This document shows, piece after piece, positions 27,431 through 36,756 of a DNA stretch of 64,000 bases (the first letter of the stretch is position 1; each line of letters begins with the position of its first letter). The position numbers and the translations under genes were made by a program. Source of the DNA: an uncultured Bacteroidales bacterium. Its GTDB lineage: Bacteria > Bacteroidota > Bacteroidia > Bacteroidales > Paludibacteraceae. The notes under the pieces are model-generated. The model saw nothing but the letters and a program-made list of their open reading frames with translations, did not search any database and had not been told where the DNA came from. The stretch is from positions 1 through 64,000 of the forward strand of contig CAMHKW010000007.1 in NCBI GenBank assembly GCA_946185835.1. The letters run 5' to 3'.

Positions 27431-28045
27431 ATGGCACTATCACAGAAAACAAAAGAGACACTTCTCGGTCCGCTCAGCGCCAACAACCCCGTCATCGTGC
27501 AGATACTGGGTATATGCTCAGCCCTCGCAGTGACAGTTCAACTCAAACCGGCACTGGTGATGGGTATCGCCGTCACTATCATAGTAGCAATGTCGAACGT
27601 AGTAATCTCACTGCTACGAAACACCATACCGATGCGTATACGTATCATCGTACAACTCGTGGTGGTAGCAGCATTGGTAACTTTAGTAAGCGAAATTCTT
27701 AAAGCCTTTGCCTACGACGTGGCTGTACAGCTGTCGGTTTATATCGGTCTTATCATCACCAACTGTATCCTGATGGGACGACTCGAAGCCTTCGCCATGA
27801 CCAACAGCGTAGGCGACTCGCTGCTCGACGGTCTGGGCAATGGTCTGGGCTACGCCATCATCTTGGTTATAGTGGCGTTCTTCCGCGAGCTGCTTGGCAG
27901 CGGAACACTGCTCGGCTTCCAAGTGATACCGCAATGGTGCTACGATCATGGTTATGTTAACAACGGTATGATGATGATGCCTGCCATGGCACTTATCCTC
28001 GTAGGATGCATCATCTGGGTACACCGCTCAATAAATAAAGAATAG
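27431..28045 (+). CDS. nqrD: Na+-NQR subunit D
   Basis: 204 aa, six membrane helices. With NqrE it forms the inverted-repeat membrane core holding an iron site. The family signature G-R-L-E-A-F-A and A-F-F-R-E-L-L-G-S-G-T-L-L-G are present. nqrE normally starts within a few bases of the nqrD stop; here they are 475 bp apart because a foreign-looking gene with flanking repeats lies between. Confidence 0.96.
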   Translation: MALSQKTKETLLGPLSANNPVIVQILGICSALAVTVQLKPALVMGIAVTIIVAMSNVVISLLRNTIPMRIRIIVQLVVVAALVTLVSEILKAFAYDVAVQLSVYIGLIITNCILMGRLEAFAMTNSVGDSLLDGLGNGLGYAIILVIVAFFRELLGSGTLLGFQVIPQWCYDHGYVNNGMMMMPAMALILVGCIIWVHRSINKE

Positions 28046-28049
28046 TGAT

Positions 28050-28103
28050 GTTAGATCGTTTCACTGTTAGATCGTTTCACTGTTAGATCGTTTCACTGTT
28101 AGA
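28050..28103 (+). repeat. Left GTTAGA repeats, 3 x 16 bp
   Basis: Units 28050-28065, 28066-28081 and 28082-28097, each GTTAGATCGTTTCACT, then GTTAGA. In the other orientation the word reads GTGAAAC, a GT/AC stem with a GAA loop. Confidence 0.95.
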
Positions 28104-28110
28104 AATCAGT

Positions 28111-28479
28111 ATGCATAATTTTAACAACCTAAAAATATGGCAATATAGTATGGACATAGCACAAGCCATTTATGAAATGACGTATGCACTTCCAAAGGCG
28201 GAAACCTATGCTCTTATTTCACAAATGCAACGAGCCGCAGTGTCTATACCTTCAAATATTGCCGAAGGAGCAGGAAGAGATTCCAATAAAGACTTTTCAC
28301 ATTTCATCAGTATTGCCTTAGGTTCGTTATTTGAATTGCACACACAAATAGTTCTATCAGAAAGAATCGGTTATATAGACAACAACCAAAAGAATAAAAT
28401 TTTAAATATGACCAATGAACTGCAAAAAATGTTAGTAGGGTTTAGAAAAAAGTTAGATAATAGCACACATACTATCTAA
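28111..28479 (+). CDS. Four-helix-bundle protein (23S rRNA intervening-sequence family)
   Basis: 122 aa, full length for the family (PF05635). The signature is complete: F-N-N-L-K-I-W-Q near the start, then Q-M-Q-R-A-A-V-S-I-P-S-N-I-A-E-G-A-G-R, then H-F-I-S-I-A-L-G-S-L-F-E-L-H-T-Q. Members were first seen in insertions within 23S rRNA genes and share a fold with the Avd accessory protein of diversity-generating retroelements; they form basic pentameric bundles that probably bind nucleic acid. Here it lies inside nqr, between inverted GTTAGA repeats, and its TAA stop is part of the right repeat (ATC-TAA-C). No reverse transcriptase is nearby. Confidence 0.93.
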   Translation: MHNFNNLKIWQYSMDIAQAIYEMTYALPKAETYALISQMQRAAVSIPSNIAEGAGRDSNKDFSHFISIALGSLFELHTQIVLSERIGYIDNNQKNKILNMTNELQKMLVGFRKKLDNSTHTI

Positions 28480-28514
28480 CTTCTAACTTCTAACAACGCA
28501 GTGGTCTAACTTCT
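28475..28514 (-). repeat. Right GTTAGA repeats, inverted to the left set
   Basis: TCTAAC blocks with TTCTAAC spacing, then AACGCAGTGG, then TCTAACTTC. The hairpin word here is ACGCAGT (AC/GT stem, GCA loop). It ends 6 bp before the nqrE ATG. Confidence 0.9.
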
Positions 28515-28520
28515 ATTTTT

Positions 28521-29147
28521 ATGGAACATGCATTAAGTTTATTCGTTCGCAGCATTTTTGCTGACAACATGATATTCGCTTACTTCCTTGGTATGTGTTC
28601 TTATCTTGCCGTATCGAAGGACGTTAAGACGAGTGCCGGCCTGGGCGTGGCAGTGACGTTTGTGCTACTCGTTACCCTGCCCGTCAACTATCTGCTGCAA
28701 GTTTACGTTCTCGGGCCCAACTGCCTTATCGAAGGCGTCGACCTGAGCTATTTGAGCTTCATCATCTTCATCGCCGTAATCGCTGCTATCGTACAAATAG
28801 TAGAGATGGTCGTTGAGCGCTTCTCGCCGTCTCTGTACGCAGCACTCGGTATCTTCCTGCCACTCATAGCCGTCAACTGCGCCATCATGGGTGCCTCACT
28901 CTTTATGCAACAGCGCGTCAGCCTCGACGCTGCCGACCCCAAGGCTATCACCTCTGTGGGAGACGCTCTGATGTACGCACTCGGCTCCGGTCTCGGATGG
29001 ATGTTCGCTATCTGCGCACTCGCAGGCATTCGCGAGAAGATGGAATACAACGACGTACCGAAACCACTACAAGGACTCGGCATCACTTTTATCACTGTAG
29101 GTTTAATGGCTATGGCATTCATGTGCTTTAGCGGAATAAGTATTTAA
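28521..29147 (+). CDS. nqrE: Na+-NQR subunit E
   Basis: 208 aa, six membrane helices, partner of NqrD. It starts [13 protein letters not shown] and has the conserved A-C-A-I-like blocks [10 protein letters not shown] and G-S-G-L-G-W-M. The upstream region is the right repeat of the inserted unit, and the ribosome-binding region is now TTCTATTTTT, so its translation signal comes from or abuts repeat DNA. Confidence 0.96.
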   Translation: MEHALSLFVRSIFADNMIFAYFLGMCSYLAVSKDVKTSAGLGVAVTFVLLVTLPVNYLLQVYVLGPNCLIEGVDLSYLSFIIFIAVIAAIVQIVEMVVERFSPSLYAALGIFLPLIAVNCAIMGASLFMQQRVSLDAADPKAITSVGDALMYALGSGLGWMFAICALAGIREKMEYNDVPKPLQGLGITFITVGLMAMAFMCFSGISI

Positions 29148-29151
29148 GACT

Positions 29152-30423
29152 ATGAACACAACATCTATATTGTTAAGTATCGGCGTATTCCTCGCCGTGA
29201 TACTACTGCTTGTAGTCGTACTATTAGTAGCAAAGAAATATCTCGTTGCCTCAGGTAACGTCAAAGTAACCATCAATGGCGACAAAGTATACGACGTCCC
29301 TGCCGGCGGTACACTGCTAAGCACGCTGGGAGAAGCCGGAGTACACCTCCCATCAGCTTGCGGAGGTAAAGGCTCATGCGGACAATGCAAATGCCAAGTG
29401 CTCGAAGGTGGAGGAGAGATACTGCCTACCGAGACGGTACACTTCTCACGCAAGCAACAGAAAGAAGGATGGCGATTAGGTTGCCAAGTGAAAGTAAAAG
29501 ACAACCTACAACTCAAAATCGACGAATCAATACTCGGAGTCAAAGAATGGGAGTGCACCGTCATCTCTAATAAGAATGTGGCATCGTTCATCAAAGAGTT
29601 CAAAGTAGCGCTCCCGCCGGGAGAACACATGAACTTCATACCGGGTTCGTATGCACAAATCAAAATACCTGCATACGACATCAACTATGCTGACTTCGAC
29701 CGCGAACTTATAGGAGACCTATACGTTCCTACTTGGGAGAAATTTGGAATTTTCGGATTGCATCAGAAAAACGACACACCTACCATACGTGCTTATTCGA
29801 TGGCTAACTATCCTGACGAAGGTGACATCATTACTCTTACAGTTCGTATCGCTACTCCACCGTTCAAACCAAAAGACCAAGGACCTGGCTTTATGGACGT
29901 TCCATGCGGTATAGCATCAACATATATTTTCTCACTCAAACCGGGAGACAAAGTCACAATGTCAGGTCCTTATGGTGATTTCCATCCTGTTTTCGATTCG
30001 AAGAAAGAGATGATATGGGTTGGTGGTGGCGCAGGTATGGCTCCTCTGCGTGCACAGATAATGCACATGCTAAAGACCTTGCACACACGCGACCGCGAAA
30101 TGCACTATTTCTATGGGGCTCGAGGCATCGACGAGGTGTTCTTTATGGAAGACTTCCTCGAACTTGAAAAGGAATATCCTAATTTCCACTTCCACCTCGC
30201 ACTCGACCGCCCGGACCCCAAAGCCGATGCTATGGGCATAAAGTACACGCCGGGATTCATCGCTCCTGTCATGGGTGACACCTACCTCAAACAACACGAG
30301 GCTCCCGAAGATGTAGAATACTACCTCTGCGGACCTCCAATGATGGCGAAGACAGTACTCGACCTGCTACACTCGCTCGGTGTCGAAGACCAAGACATCC
30401 GCTTCGATAACTTCGGCGGCTGA
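29152..30423 (+). CDS. nqrF: Na+-NQR subunit F (NADH-binding)
   Basis: 423 aa. An N-terminal membrane helix (about 5-25), a 2Fe-2S ferredoxin domain with C-G-G-K-G-S-C-G-Q-C and G-C-Q-V-K, then an FAD domain (R-A-Y-S-M-A-N-Y) and an NADH domain (G-G-G-A-G-M-A-P-L-R). It takes electrons from NADH into the complex. It ends N-F-G-G; the last codons and stop are copied twice more downstream as a 29-bp tandem repeat. Confidence 0.97.
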   Translation: MNTTSILLSIGVFLAVILLLVVVLLVAKKYLVASGNVKVTINGDKVYDVPAGGTLLSTLGEAGVHLPSACGGKGSCGQCKCQVLEGGGEILPTETVHFSRKQQKEGWRLGCQVKVKDNLQLKIDESILGVKEWECTVISNKNVASFIKEFKVALPPGEHMNFIPGSYAQIKIPAYDINYADFDRELIGDLYVPTWEKFGIFGLHQKNDTPTIRAYSMANYPDEGDIITLTVRIATPPFKPKDQGPGFMDVPCGIASTYIFSLKPGDKVTMSGPYGDFHPVFDSKKEMIWVGGGAGMAPLRAQIMHMLKTLHTRDREMHYFYGARGIDEVFFMEDFLELEKEYPNFHFHLALDRPDPKADAMGIKYTPGFIAPVMGDTYLKQHEAPEDVEYYLCGPPMMAKTVLDLLHSLGVEDQDIRFDNFGG

Positions 30424-30495
30424 CAAACCACTAAAATAACTTCAGCGGCTGACAAACCACTAAAATAACTTCGGCGGCTGACAAACCACTAAAGT
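30409..30495 (+). repeat. 29-bp triplication of the nqrF 3' end
   Basis: The block beginning AACTTCGGCGGCTGACAAAC occurs at 30409, 30438 and 30467 with single-base changes. The first copy contains the real stop codon TGA; the other two lie outside the gene. Confidence 0.9.
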
Positions 30496-30507
30496 TTGAA
30501 ACAAACA

Positions 30508-30538
30508 ATAAATGCTACTCACACCGAGTAGCATTTAT
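30508..30538 (+). terminator. Terminator of the nqr operon
   Basis: ATAAATGCTACTC (30508-30520) pairs perfectly over 13 bp with GAGTAGCATTTAT (30526-30538) around ACACC, followed by TATTTTG. Confidence 0.9.
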
Positions 30539-30652
30539 TATTTTGCCTTCTCTGCCAACCCCGCTCGCAACAAGCCCCACTTCTCCCACTAAATAGACAC
30601 ACACACCACCCCCCACACACCACACACCACACACCATGCCACCTCTCCACGA

Positions 30653-30890
30653 ACCATGGCACCCGTTGTTATGATTGTCGAAATGTTATTTCGACAAAAC
30701 ACCACACGCCACACCACCTCTCCACAAACCATGGCACCCGTTGTTATGATTGTCGAAATGTTATTTCGACAAAACGCCACACACCACACCCCACACACCA
30801 TGCCACCTCTCCACAAACCATGGCACCCGTTGTTATGATTGTCGAAATGTTATTTCGACAAAAGCAGAGATGGCATCCTGCCATCTCTGC
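30653..30890. repeat. Three hairpin repeats plus a related fourth hairpin
   Basis: The 480-bp gap 30450-30931 has no gene. A module of CCATGGCACCCGTTGTTATG followed by TTGTCGAAAT/ATTTCGACAA with a GTT loop occurs three times (stems at 30675-30697, 30750-30772, 30839-30861), with CACACC-rich filler between. Directly after the third lies a different perfect 12-bp hairpin, GCAGAGATGGCA with TGCCATCTCTGC around TCC (30864-30890). A degenerate GTTAGA-family piece with GGCAAAGCC follows at about 30904-30933. Confidence 0.9.
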
Positions 30891-30931
30891 CATTACTAAA
30901 GCCGCTCTAACCTCTTACAGGCAAAGCCGCT

Positions 30932-32683
30932 CTATCTGACTCTTGCACCACGCATGTCGTATACCTCGCCGTTGTGTTCGACATACAGCTGTCCGTTTTC
31001 GATATACTTGCGCGGTCTCGCGGTCTGCTGTAGTACGTTCTCCACACCCGTGGTGACGGAGGCATAGATGTCGAATAGCTCGCCGTGATACACTGCCTCA
31101 TAGCCTTCCGGCACGTCGGTGGCTCGGTTAGTTCCCATTCTGAGGATCACTTTACCTTTATGTCCGGTGATGGTGGCGGTGTAGCTGTTGGTGCTTGCCA
31201 CTTCGTCGGTAACCACCGACTGCGAATGTATGCCTGCCGCCTTACGTATTCGTATCAGAGCTTCTATCTCGTTCTTGCAGGTATACCAATGCGGCCAGAA
31301 CACACATGGCACACCCGGCATCATCAACAGGTATGCATTGGCAGCAAGTATCTCTTTGCGTTTGCCATTGAGGTTGGTGTTATACCCAAGGAACTCATCA
31401 CTCTGATTGTCGGAGCGATGGAAGGTGTCGTGGTTGTCGATGAAGGTGACGGCAAATCGTGACAGTCCGAGTGCACGGAGACCGGGGTTCTTCAGGTTAG
31501 CATATCCCGAGCCGCCTTTCCATGCATTGAGTTTGAATTTGAATGGGAAGTCGAACGCAAGGGTGTTATACGATGCTGCTTCGAGGTGGTTCTTTATCGA
31601 GTTGACATCTTCCCAATATTCCGACACCGAGAAGAAAGGCTCGGATGCGAGGTTATACATCGAAAGGTAGTTGCCGCCATATCCCCGAGTAAGGTCATAA
31701 CGGAAACCATCGAAACCGATGGTGTTGATAAGCCAGCGTGTGTAAGCCTTGCACATCTGCTGAACGTATTCAGACGTATGGTCGAGGTCGCGACAGCCGT
31801 CGTCGTTAGCTCCGGTATCGGCATTACCATGACTTAGTGTCTTGCTATCTGACGAAGAGCTGGTAAATGCCTCATCGTTGGCACATATATGCGACGAAGT
31901 GATTCGGTAAGTGCCATAAGTGCCGAAGTAATTGGTTGAGAAACCTTTTGCCCAGCCGTTACTGCTCTGCATGTGGTTGATCACCACATCGGCGATAGCC
32001 TTGCAGCCATGCTCGTGTAGTTTTTCTATCACAGCCTGTAGCTTCTGTTGTGTACCCCAGTCGCTCGATAGGTTCGAATAGCACTTGGTATAGTATCCTA
32101 CTCCACTGCCGTTGCCCGAAGGCGGAAACCATACCAAGTCGAAGTTCTCCCCTATCTCATCGGCATAGTCTACAAGAGTGGTATATCGTGTATTGGAATA
32201 GGTTGTCAGCTTATTCGAGTCCCAATAGAAGGCCTGCAACATCACGCCCTCATATTCCGATGGCACACCTACCTGAGCATATTTCGACGGGTCAGGGTAC
32301 TCGTTGCCTACGCTGCCTTGCAGACATATCACTGAGCTGTTGTATGTAATAGTGACATCTTGTGCCTGCTGCAGCAAGAAGTGAATATTGGCATCGCTAC
32401 CCGACGACACTGCATACAGATTAGAACACTGTGCCGAGAACTTATTAAAGCCTATCCAAGTACTCGAACCGTTGGTTACCTTGAAGTCGTACGAACCTGC
32501 CGGTACAGCCGGGAAAGTGATGCTCCAGACACCATTGCTTTCGGTCATGGCTGAACCATTCACCTTCCACGACAATCCATCGCACCAAGGGTTTCCACTC
32601 ACTCCATTACCTGCTACATAATATGCAGCCCACGACCCTACTGACATCATAAGCAGGGTGGCGAAAAGAATTACTTTACGCAT
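30932..32683 (-). CDS. Secreted GH13 alpha-amylase
   Basis: 583 aa. Signal peptide ends S-W-A-A. An N-terminal carbohydrate-binding-like sandwich (about 20-130) precedes the GH13 barrel (about 145-480): D-V-V-I-N-H (region I), G-F-R-Y-D-L-T-R-G-Y with the nucleophile Asp, S-E-Y-W with the acid Glu, and F-I-D-N-H-D (region IV). It hydrolyses alpha-1,4-glucans. The C-terminal tail (I-E-N-G-Q-L-Y-V-E-H-N-G-E-V-Y-D-M-R-G) looks like a short type IX sorting tail, fitting the PorE-like gene in this window. It starts 13 bp after the GH3-family stop codon and seems to be the last gene of the V-ATPase transcript. Confidence 0.92.
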   Translation of the reverse strand: MRKVILFATLLMMSVGSWAAYYVAGNGVSGNPWCDGLSWKVNGSAMTESNGVWSITFPAVPAGSYDFKVTNGSSTWIGFNKFSAQCSNLYAVSSGSDANIHFLLQQAQDVTITYNSSVICLQGSVGNEYPDPSKYAQVGVPSEYEGVMLQAFYWDSNKLTTYSNTRYTTLVDYADEIGENFDLVWFPPSGNGSGVGYYTKCYSNLSSDWGTQQKLQAVIEKLHEHGCKAIADVVINHMQSSNGWAKGFSTNYFGTYGTYRITSSHICANDEAFTSSSSDSKTLSHGNADTGANDDGCRDLDHTSEYVQQMCKAYTRWLINTIGFDGFRYDLTRGYGGNYLSMYNLASEPFFSVSEYWEDVNSIKNHLEAASYNTLAFDFPFKFKLNAWKGGSGYANLKNPGLRALGLSRFAVTFIDNHDTFHRSDNQSDEFLGYNTNLNGKRKEILAANAYLLMMPGVPCVFWPHWYTCKNEIEALIRIRKAAGIHSQSVVTDEVASTNSYTATITGHKGKVILRMGTNRATDVPEGYEAVYHGELFDIYASVTTGVENVLQQTARPRKYIENGQLYVEHNGEVYDMRGARVR

Positions 32684-32696
32684 AACTTTACTTTGT

Positions 32697-34391
32697 CTAT
32701 TCGATTGTCAGTTTCTTAAATTTTGCATGACGTTTCTCGTCCTGCATCAATAAGTTTACCTTGAACTGCCCGTCGCGGAAGCCTTCTTCTATGCACTCTT
32801 GCTTAAACGCCTCGTACGAGTCGCGTCGGAGCCGATGAGTAACGGGGTCTTTCAGTCGCAAGCTCACTTGCTTCTGCTCGTACTCGATGTTCTCTTTCCT
32901 CAGATACGAGTTCACCACTTTAGTAAACTCCTCTGCCTGAGCTTGTGTGGTCGCCATATCGTCGAACTCGTAGTAGAAATGATATCTTGAGTTCTCGACG
33001 TCAGCGAATCCCACAAAGAAACGCACCTTACGCGAGGTGTCTGCCTCTGCCTTATGCACCGCATCGATAAACTGCCGCTCGTGCAGCTTCTCACCGGTGA
33101 TGGTCACTATCCCGTTCACCTTTTGTATCATGTGCACCGTGGGCGTATTCTTATAGAACGGTCCGACCTCCACAAGGTCGTTCATGTTATACCGATACAG
33201 CCCGGCAAGTGTAGTGACATACGGACAATAGCGTTTGCCCGTCTCCAACTCATCAAGCTGCAAGAAATGCGGATTATCTTTGCCCAAGTCCTCCTCGGCA
33301 ATGAACTCATAATAGTGATAATGCGGGAAAAGCTCAGTGTTATCGGTACCATCGAGGGTAAGACCAAAGCGACATTCGGAAGCGAAATATCCGAATTCCT
33401 TATGCATCATGTGCTCGGGGAAGAAGCCTTGCAACTTGTCGACATACACTTTGGTGTTGCCGCACTTCCATGTGGTAAGCACCTGCAGGTTAGGCCAATA
33501 ATGCTTGGGCAGAACCGTTCCGTACTTGTGCTTAAGCTCGCGCAGAAACTGTGCACGCTCGGGATTGGGTTTTAGGCACTTCTCTATTGCCGCACGTATC
33601 TCAGGCTCGAAATTAAACTTGTCTGATAACGTTCCGTGCTCGATGTCATTCACATACTCGTCGTAGTAGAGGTTGGCGTTGTTGACCAACTCCACTATAG
33701 TCGACGCGTTGGCGGTGATGATAAGCGACACATTACGCTCTATGCCCATTCGCATCAGAGCATAGTAGCGCGCATTGTAGTCCTCGATATGATATATCTC
33801 GTGAGGGGAGGCATACAGATGTTTCAGAAAACCGGGAACATTCTTCTGTGTCACTCCACTCACCGAGCCGTACAACGTTCCATCAGGCGCATAGCCCTCT
33901 ATCACCTTACCCACAATACTCACGCACACGCCGGTAAACACTTTCGGTCTGCAACGAATAAACGAATACATCCACAGCTTCGTCATGTTGCCAAACACGT
34001 CTTTGAAATACTCGTTAGTCACGGGTACCCACTTCGGTTCGTTGGTAGTGCCGCTCGTGGTGGCATACATAAAAGGCTTGCCGGGGAACAATATGTCCTG
34101 TTCACCATGCTTATGTCGCTCTACGTATGGGCGCAGGTCCTCGTAGTCGTTGGCAGGCACATACTGCTGATATCGCGCAAACAGCTCGTCGGCATTGCGT
34201 GCTTCGAGTATGGTATCAAAATGATGCTCGCGACCGTAAACGGTGTCGCGAGCATAAGTTAAGATACGGCGGAGCGTCTGCTCTTGCGAACGACGCGGAT
34301 TGCGAGAAGCATGATTGAGCTTTATAAGCTCTATTCCGCCTGCCACCGACAACAGGAAATTCGGTATCACCGGATTCTGATAGTCGTACAT
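32697..34391 (-). CDS. GH3 auxin-responsive-type acyl-adenylate family protein
   Basis: 564 aa. Its A-T-T-S-G-T-T-N-E-P-K phosphate-binding loop near residue 110, Y-R-Y-N-M-N-D-L-V-E near residue 395 and I-T-G-E-K-L-H-E hinge are the marks of the GH3/JAR1 branch of acyl-adenylating enzymes, which in plants join amino acids to hormones. Bacterial members have no fixed substrate. It contains all expected ATP-binding motifs and so is probably active. It follows V-ATPase subunit K by 18 bp. A close paralogue lies at 62646-64000. Confidence 0.85.
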   Translation of the reverse strand: MYDYQNPVIPNFLLSVAGGIELIKLNHASRNPRRSQEQTLRRILTYARDTVYGREHHFDTILEARNADELFARYQQYVPANDYEDLRPYVERHKHGEQDILFPGKPFMYATTSGTTNEPKWVPVTNEYFKDVFGNMTKLWMYSFIRCRPKVFTGVCVSIVGKVIEGYAPDGTLYGSVSGVTQKNVPGFLKHLYASPHEIYHIEDYNARYYALMRMGIERNVSLIITANASTIVELVNNANLYYDEYVNDIEHGTLSDKFNFEPEIRAAIEKCLKPNPERAQFLRELKHKYGTVLPKHYWPNLQVLTTWKCGNTKVYVDKLQGFFPEHMMHKEFGYFASECRFGLTLDGTDNTELFPHYHYYEFIAEEDLGKDNPHFLQLDELETGKRYCPYVTTLAGLYRYNMNDLVEVGPFYKNTPTVHMIQKVNGIVTITGEKLHERQFIDAVHKAEADTSRKVRFFVGFADVENSRYHFYYEFDDMATTQAQAEEFTKVVNSYLRKENIEYEQKQVSLRLKDPVTHRLRRDSYEAFKQECIEEGFRDGQFKVNLLMQDEKRHAKFKKLTIE

Positions 34392-34409
34392 GGTAAAAAG
34401 AGAATTGCG

Positions 34410-34838
<429 letters not shown>

Positions 34839-34873
34839 TTATTTATTGTTAGTTAATTATTCTGCTTTCCACT

Positions 34874-36718
34874 TTATTTCTTAAACGGAGCATACAGCTC
34901 GCCCTTGCCTTCGTAGCCGCTGTTCTTGAAGTACTCCACAAACGACAATCGCAAGGGGTGCACAAACGCGCCTAATGCCGACATACAGAGGTTGAGCAAA
35001 TGCCCGATGATGATGATAAGCAAGAAACCTACCCATGTAAAGGCATTGGGTGTCTCGCCAAGCACCATCGTGGCAAGGCTGTTGAACGCACCGCCAAGCA
35101 TGCCGCCCGCCAAACCAAGAGCATATAGACGGATATAAGAAAGCACGTCACCTAAGATGCCGGTTGCCATGTTATATGTATCCCACAAACCCGCACCTAT
35201 ATTGATAAGAGGATTACGACCCGGAGTATTGAAAATATAAATACCCAAAGCCGAGATAGCACCTATCGCTATGAGCACATACTTGGCTACCTGCGCCGAG
35301 AACACCTCGGTTAGCGACAGTATACCAACCACCAAGGCGCCAAGGATAAGCAACAGCCAACCCCATGTCGACACATTCCGGCGGAAACCGAAACGTTTGG
35401 TGTAACTGATGGCTTTGATTGTCATCGCCAAACAGATATGCACCACACCTATACATAGTGCCATCACCATCTGAATGTCATATCCTGCCACCTCACCTTT
35501 TATCATAAGGTGCTTGAGCGACTCAGGTACCCACGATGCGGTGTATAGGTCAATACCGAAGAACGTACCAAGGAAGAAACCTACTACCAACGTTCCGACG
35601 CCAAGGGTGGTGATAATCGGACCAAGTCCCTCGAACATCTCGATGTTGATTTTCTTCTTGGCGGTAAGTATTCCGAAAATAATAAGCAATATGCCATACC
35701 CCGCATCACCCATACATAAGGCGAAGAACAGCAAGAAGAAGGGAGCCAAGATTGGTGTAGGGTCGAACTCGCCGTAAACGGGCCAACCATACATACCCGT
35801 CAAACATTCGAACATCCGAGTAAACCAATTGTTATGCAGCTTGATAGGCGTCTCGTCTTCTTCTGTCGGGTCTTCTTCTATATAATAGATATGTTGTTGG
35901 TCGAGCATCTGTCTGAGACTCTCGCACTTGTCTATCGGACAGAAACCGACAAGCATCGAGATGGTGTCGTCAGCCAAAGCTGTAGTGCTACTGTTCACCC
36001 GTTTCCACTCTATCATGAGGTCAGTCTGCTTTGCTGCCTGACGCAGCTTCGTCAGGTTAGCCAATGCCCACGCCTGCAACTGAGCCGTCTTTGCCACCTT
36101 CAGGTGCTCCAGACCTTGAGCTTCTAACCTCAGCTGACTGCTACTCTTGCTGCCGGGGTGCAACTCGTCGGCTACGATATCGAACACCTCGTTAGCCTTG
36201 TTGACAGTAACGAAATATGTCACCCCGCGCTGCTCGGCTATCACGAATGCGTTATACAGCTGCACCCATGCCTCGTCGAACTGACTCTTCGGGCAAGAGA
36301 AATACTGTATGTGATACCCGGCGCTTTCAATCTGCTCTAACCTCTCGCTCGAGAAGTCACCCCATACCGACATCTGCTGAGCCTGCTGAAGCGTCTCAGC
36401 TACCGACTGTTCAAGAGCTTTCTCTTCCGACACAAGCGAGGCAAAGTCAGCCAGCAGCGACTGTATCTGCTCGGCGGTCAAATCCTTATTGTCAGACTCT
36501 AAAGGACTGGCATCGTCAACAAGGTACGACTCTGCCTGACGCAGTGTTTGGTTAATCGAAGCACGCAACTCCTCCTGTTGCTCGAGCTGTTCGACAGAAG
36601 CCTCAGAGGCAGCCTTGCGAGCTACGTGCAATACACCTTCGTCACGCAAACGGCGCAAGAATGACTCGTAGTCGCGATGGAACACGAGGAAGGTGTATTT
36701 CTTCATTTGAGTTATCAT
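34874..36718 (-). CDS. ntpI: V-type ATP synthase subunit I
   Basis: 614 aa. A long N-terminal coiled-coil stalk (about 1-300) ends in a membrane half with some seven helices (about 330-600), beginning at G-W-P-V-Y-G-E-F-D-P-T-P-I-L-A-P-F-F. The conserved arginine helix is L-S-Y-I-R-L-Y-A-L-G-L-A. This is the stator that forms the ion half-channels against the K ring. Located between subunits D and K on one transcript. Confidence 0.93.
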   Translation of the reverse strand: MITQMKKYTFLVFHRDYESFLRRLRDEGVLHVARKAASEASVEQLEQQEELRASINQTLRQAESYLVDDASPLESDNKDLTAEQIQSLLADFASLVSEEKALEQSVAETLQQAQQMSVWGDFSSERLEQIESAGYHIQYFSCPKSQFDEAWVQLYNAFVIAEQRGVTYFVTVNKANEVFDIVADELHPGSKSSSQLRLEAQGLEHLKVAKTAQLQAWALANLTKLRQAAKQTDLMIEWKRVNSSTTALADDTISMLVGFCPIDKCESLRQMLDQQHIYYIEEDPTEEDETPIKLHNNWFTRMFECLTGMYGWPVYGEFDPTPILAPFFLLFFALCMGDAGYGILLIIFGILTAKKKINIEMFEGLGPIITTLGVGTLVVGFFLGTFFGIDLYTASWVPESLKHLMIKGEVAGYDIQMVMALCIGVVHICLAMTIKAISYTKRFGFRRNVSTWGWLLLILGALVVGILSLTEVFSAQVAKYVLIAIGAISALGIYIFNTPGRNPLINIGAGLWDTYNMATGILGDVLSYIRLYALGLAGGMLGGAFNSLATMVLGETPNAFTWVGFLLIIIIGHLLNLCMSALGAFVHPLRLSFVEYFKNSGYEGKGELYAPFKK

Positions 36719-36756
36719 TATTATTACTTTATTTTCGTTAGTAGAATTCAGACAAT

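Larger units (their letters stand above)
28050..28514 (+). mobile_element. Candidate mobile unit between nqrD and nqrE
   Basis: Three direct copies of GTTAGATCGTTTCACT (28050-28097) plus a partial copy lead into a four-helix-bundle gene. After it come TCTAAC blocks and ACGCAGT (28475-28514), the same family in reverse orientation. The unit therefore has inverted ends, is visibly more AT-rich than the nqr genes and splits a gene pair that is normally adjacent. No target duplication is obvious, and there is no transposase; mobility is inference from structure. Confidence 0.5.

Noticed and set aside
28111..28479. Diversity-generating retroelement accessory (Avd) gene
   Set aside because: The fold is related, but there is no reverse transcriptase, template repeat or variable target nearby.
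28111..28479. True 23S rRNA intervening sequence
   Set aside because: The gene lies in a protein operon; no rRNA is present in the window.
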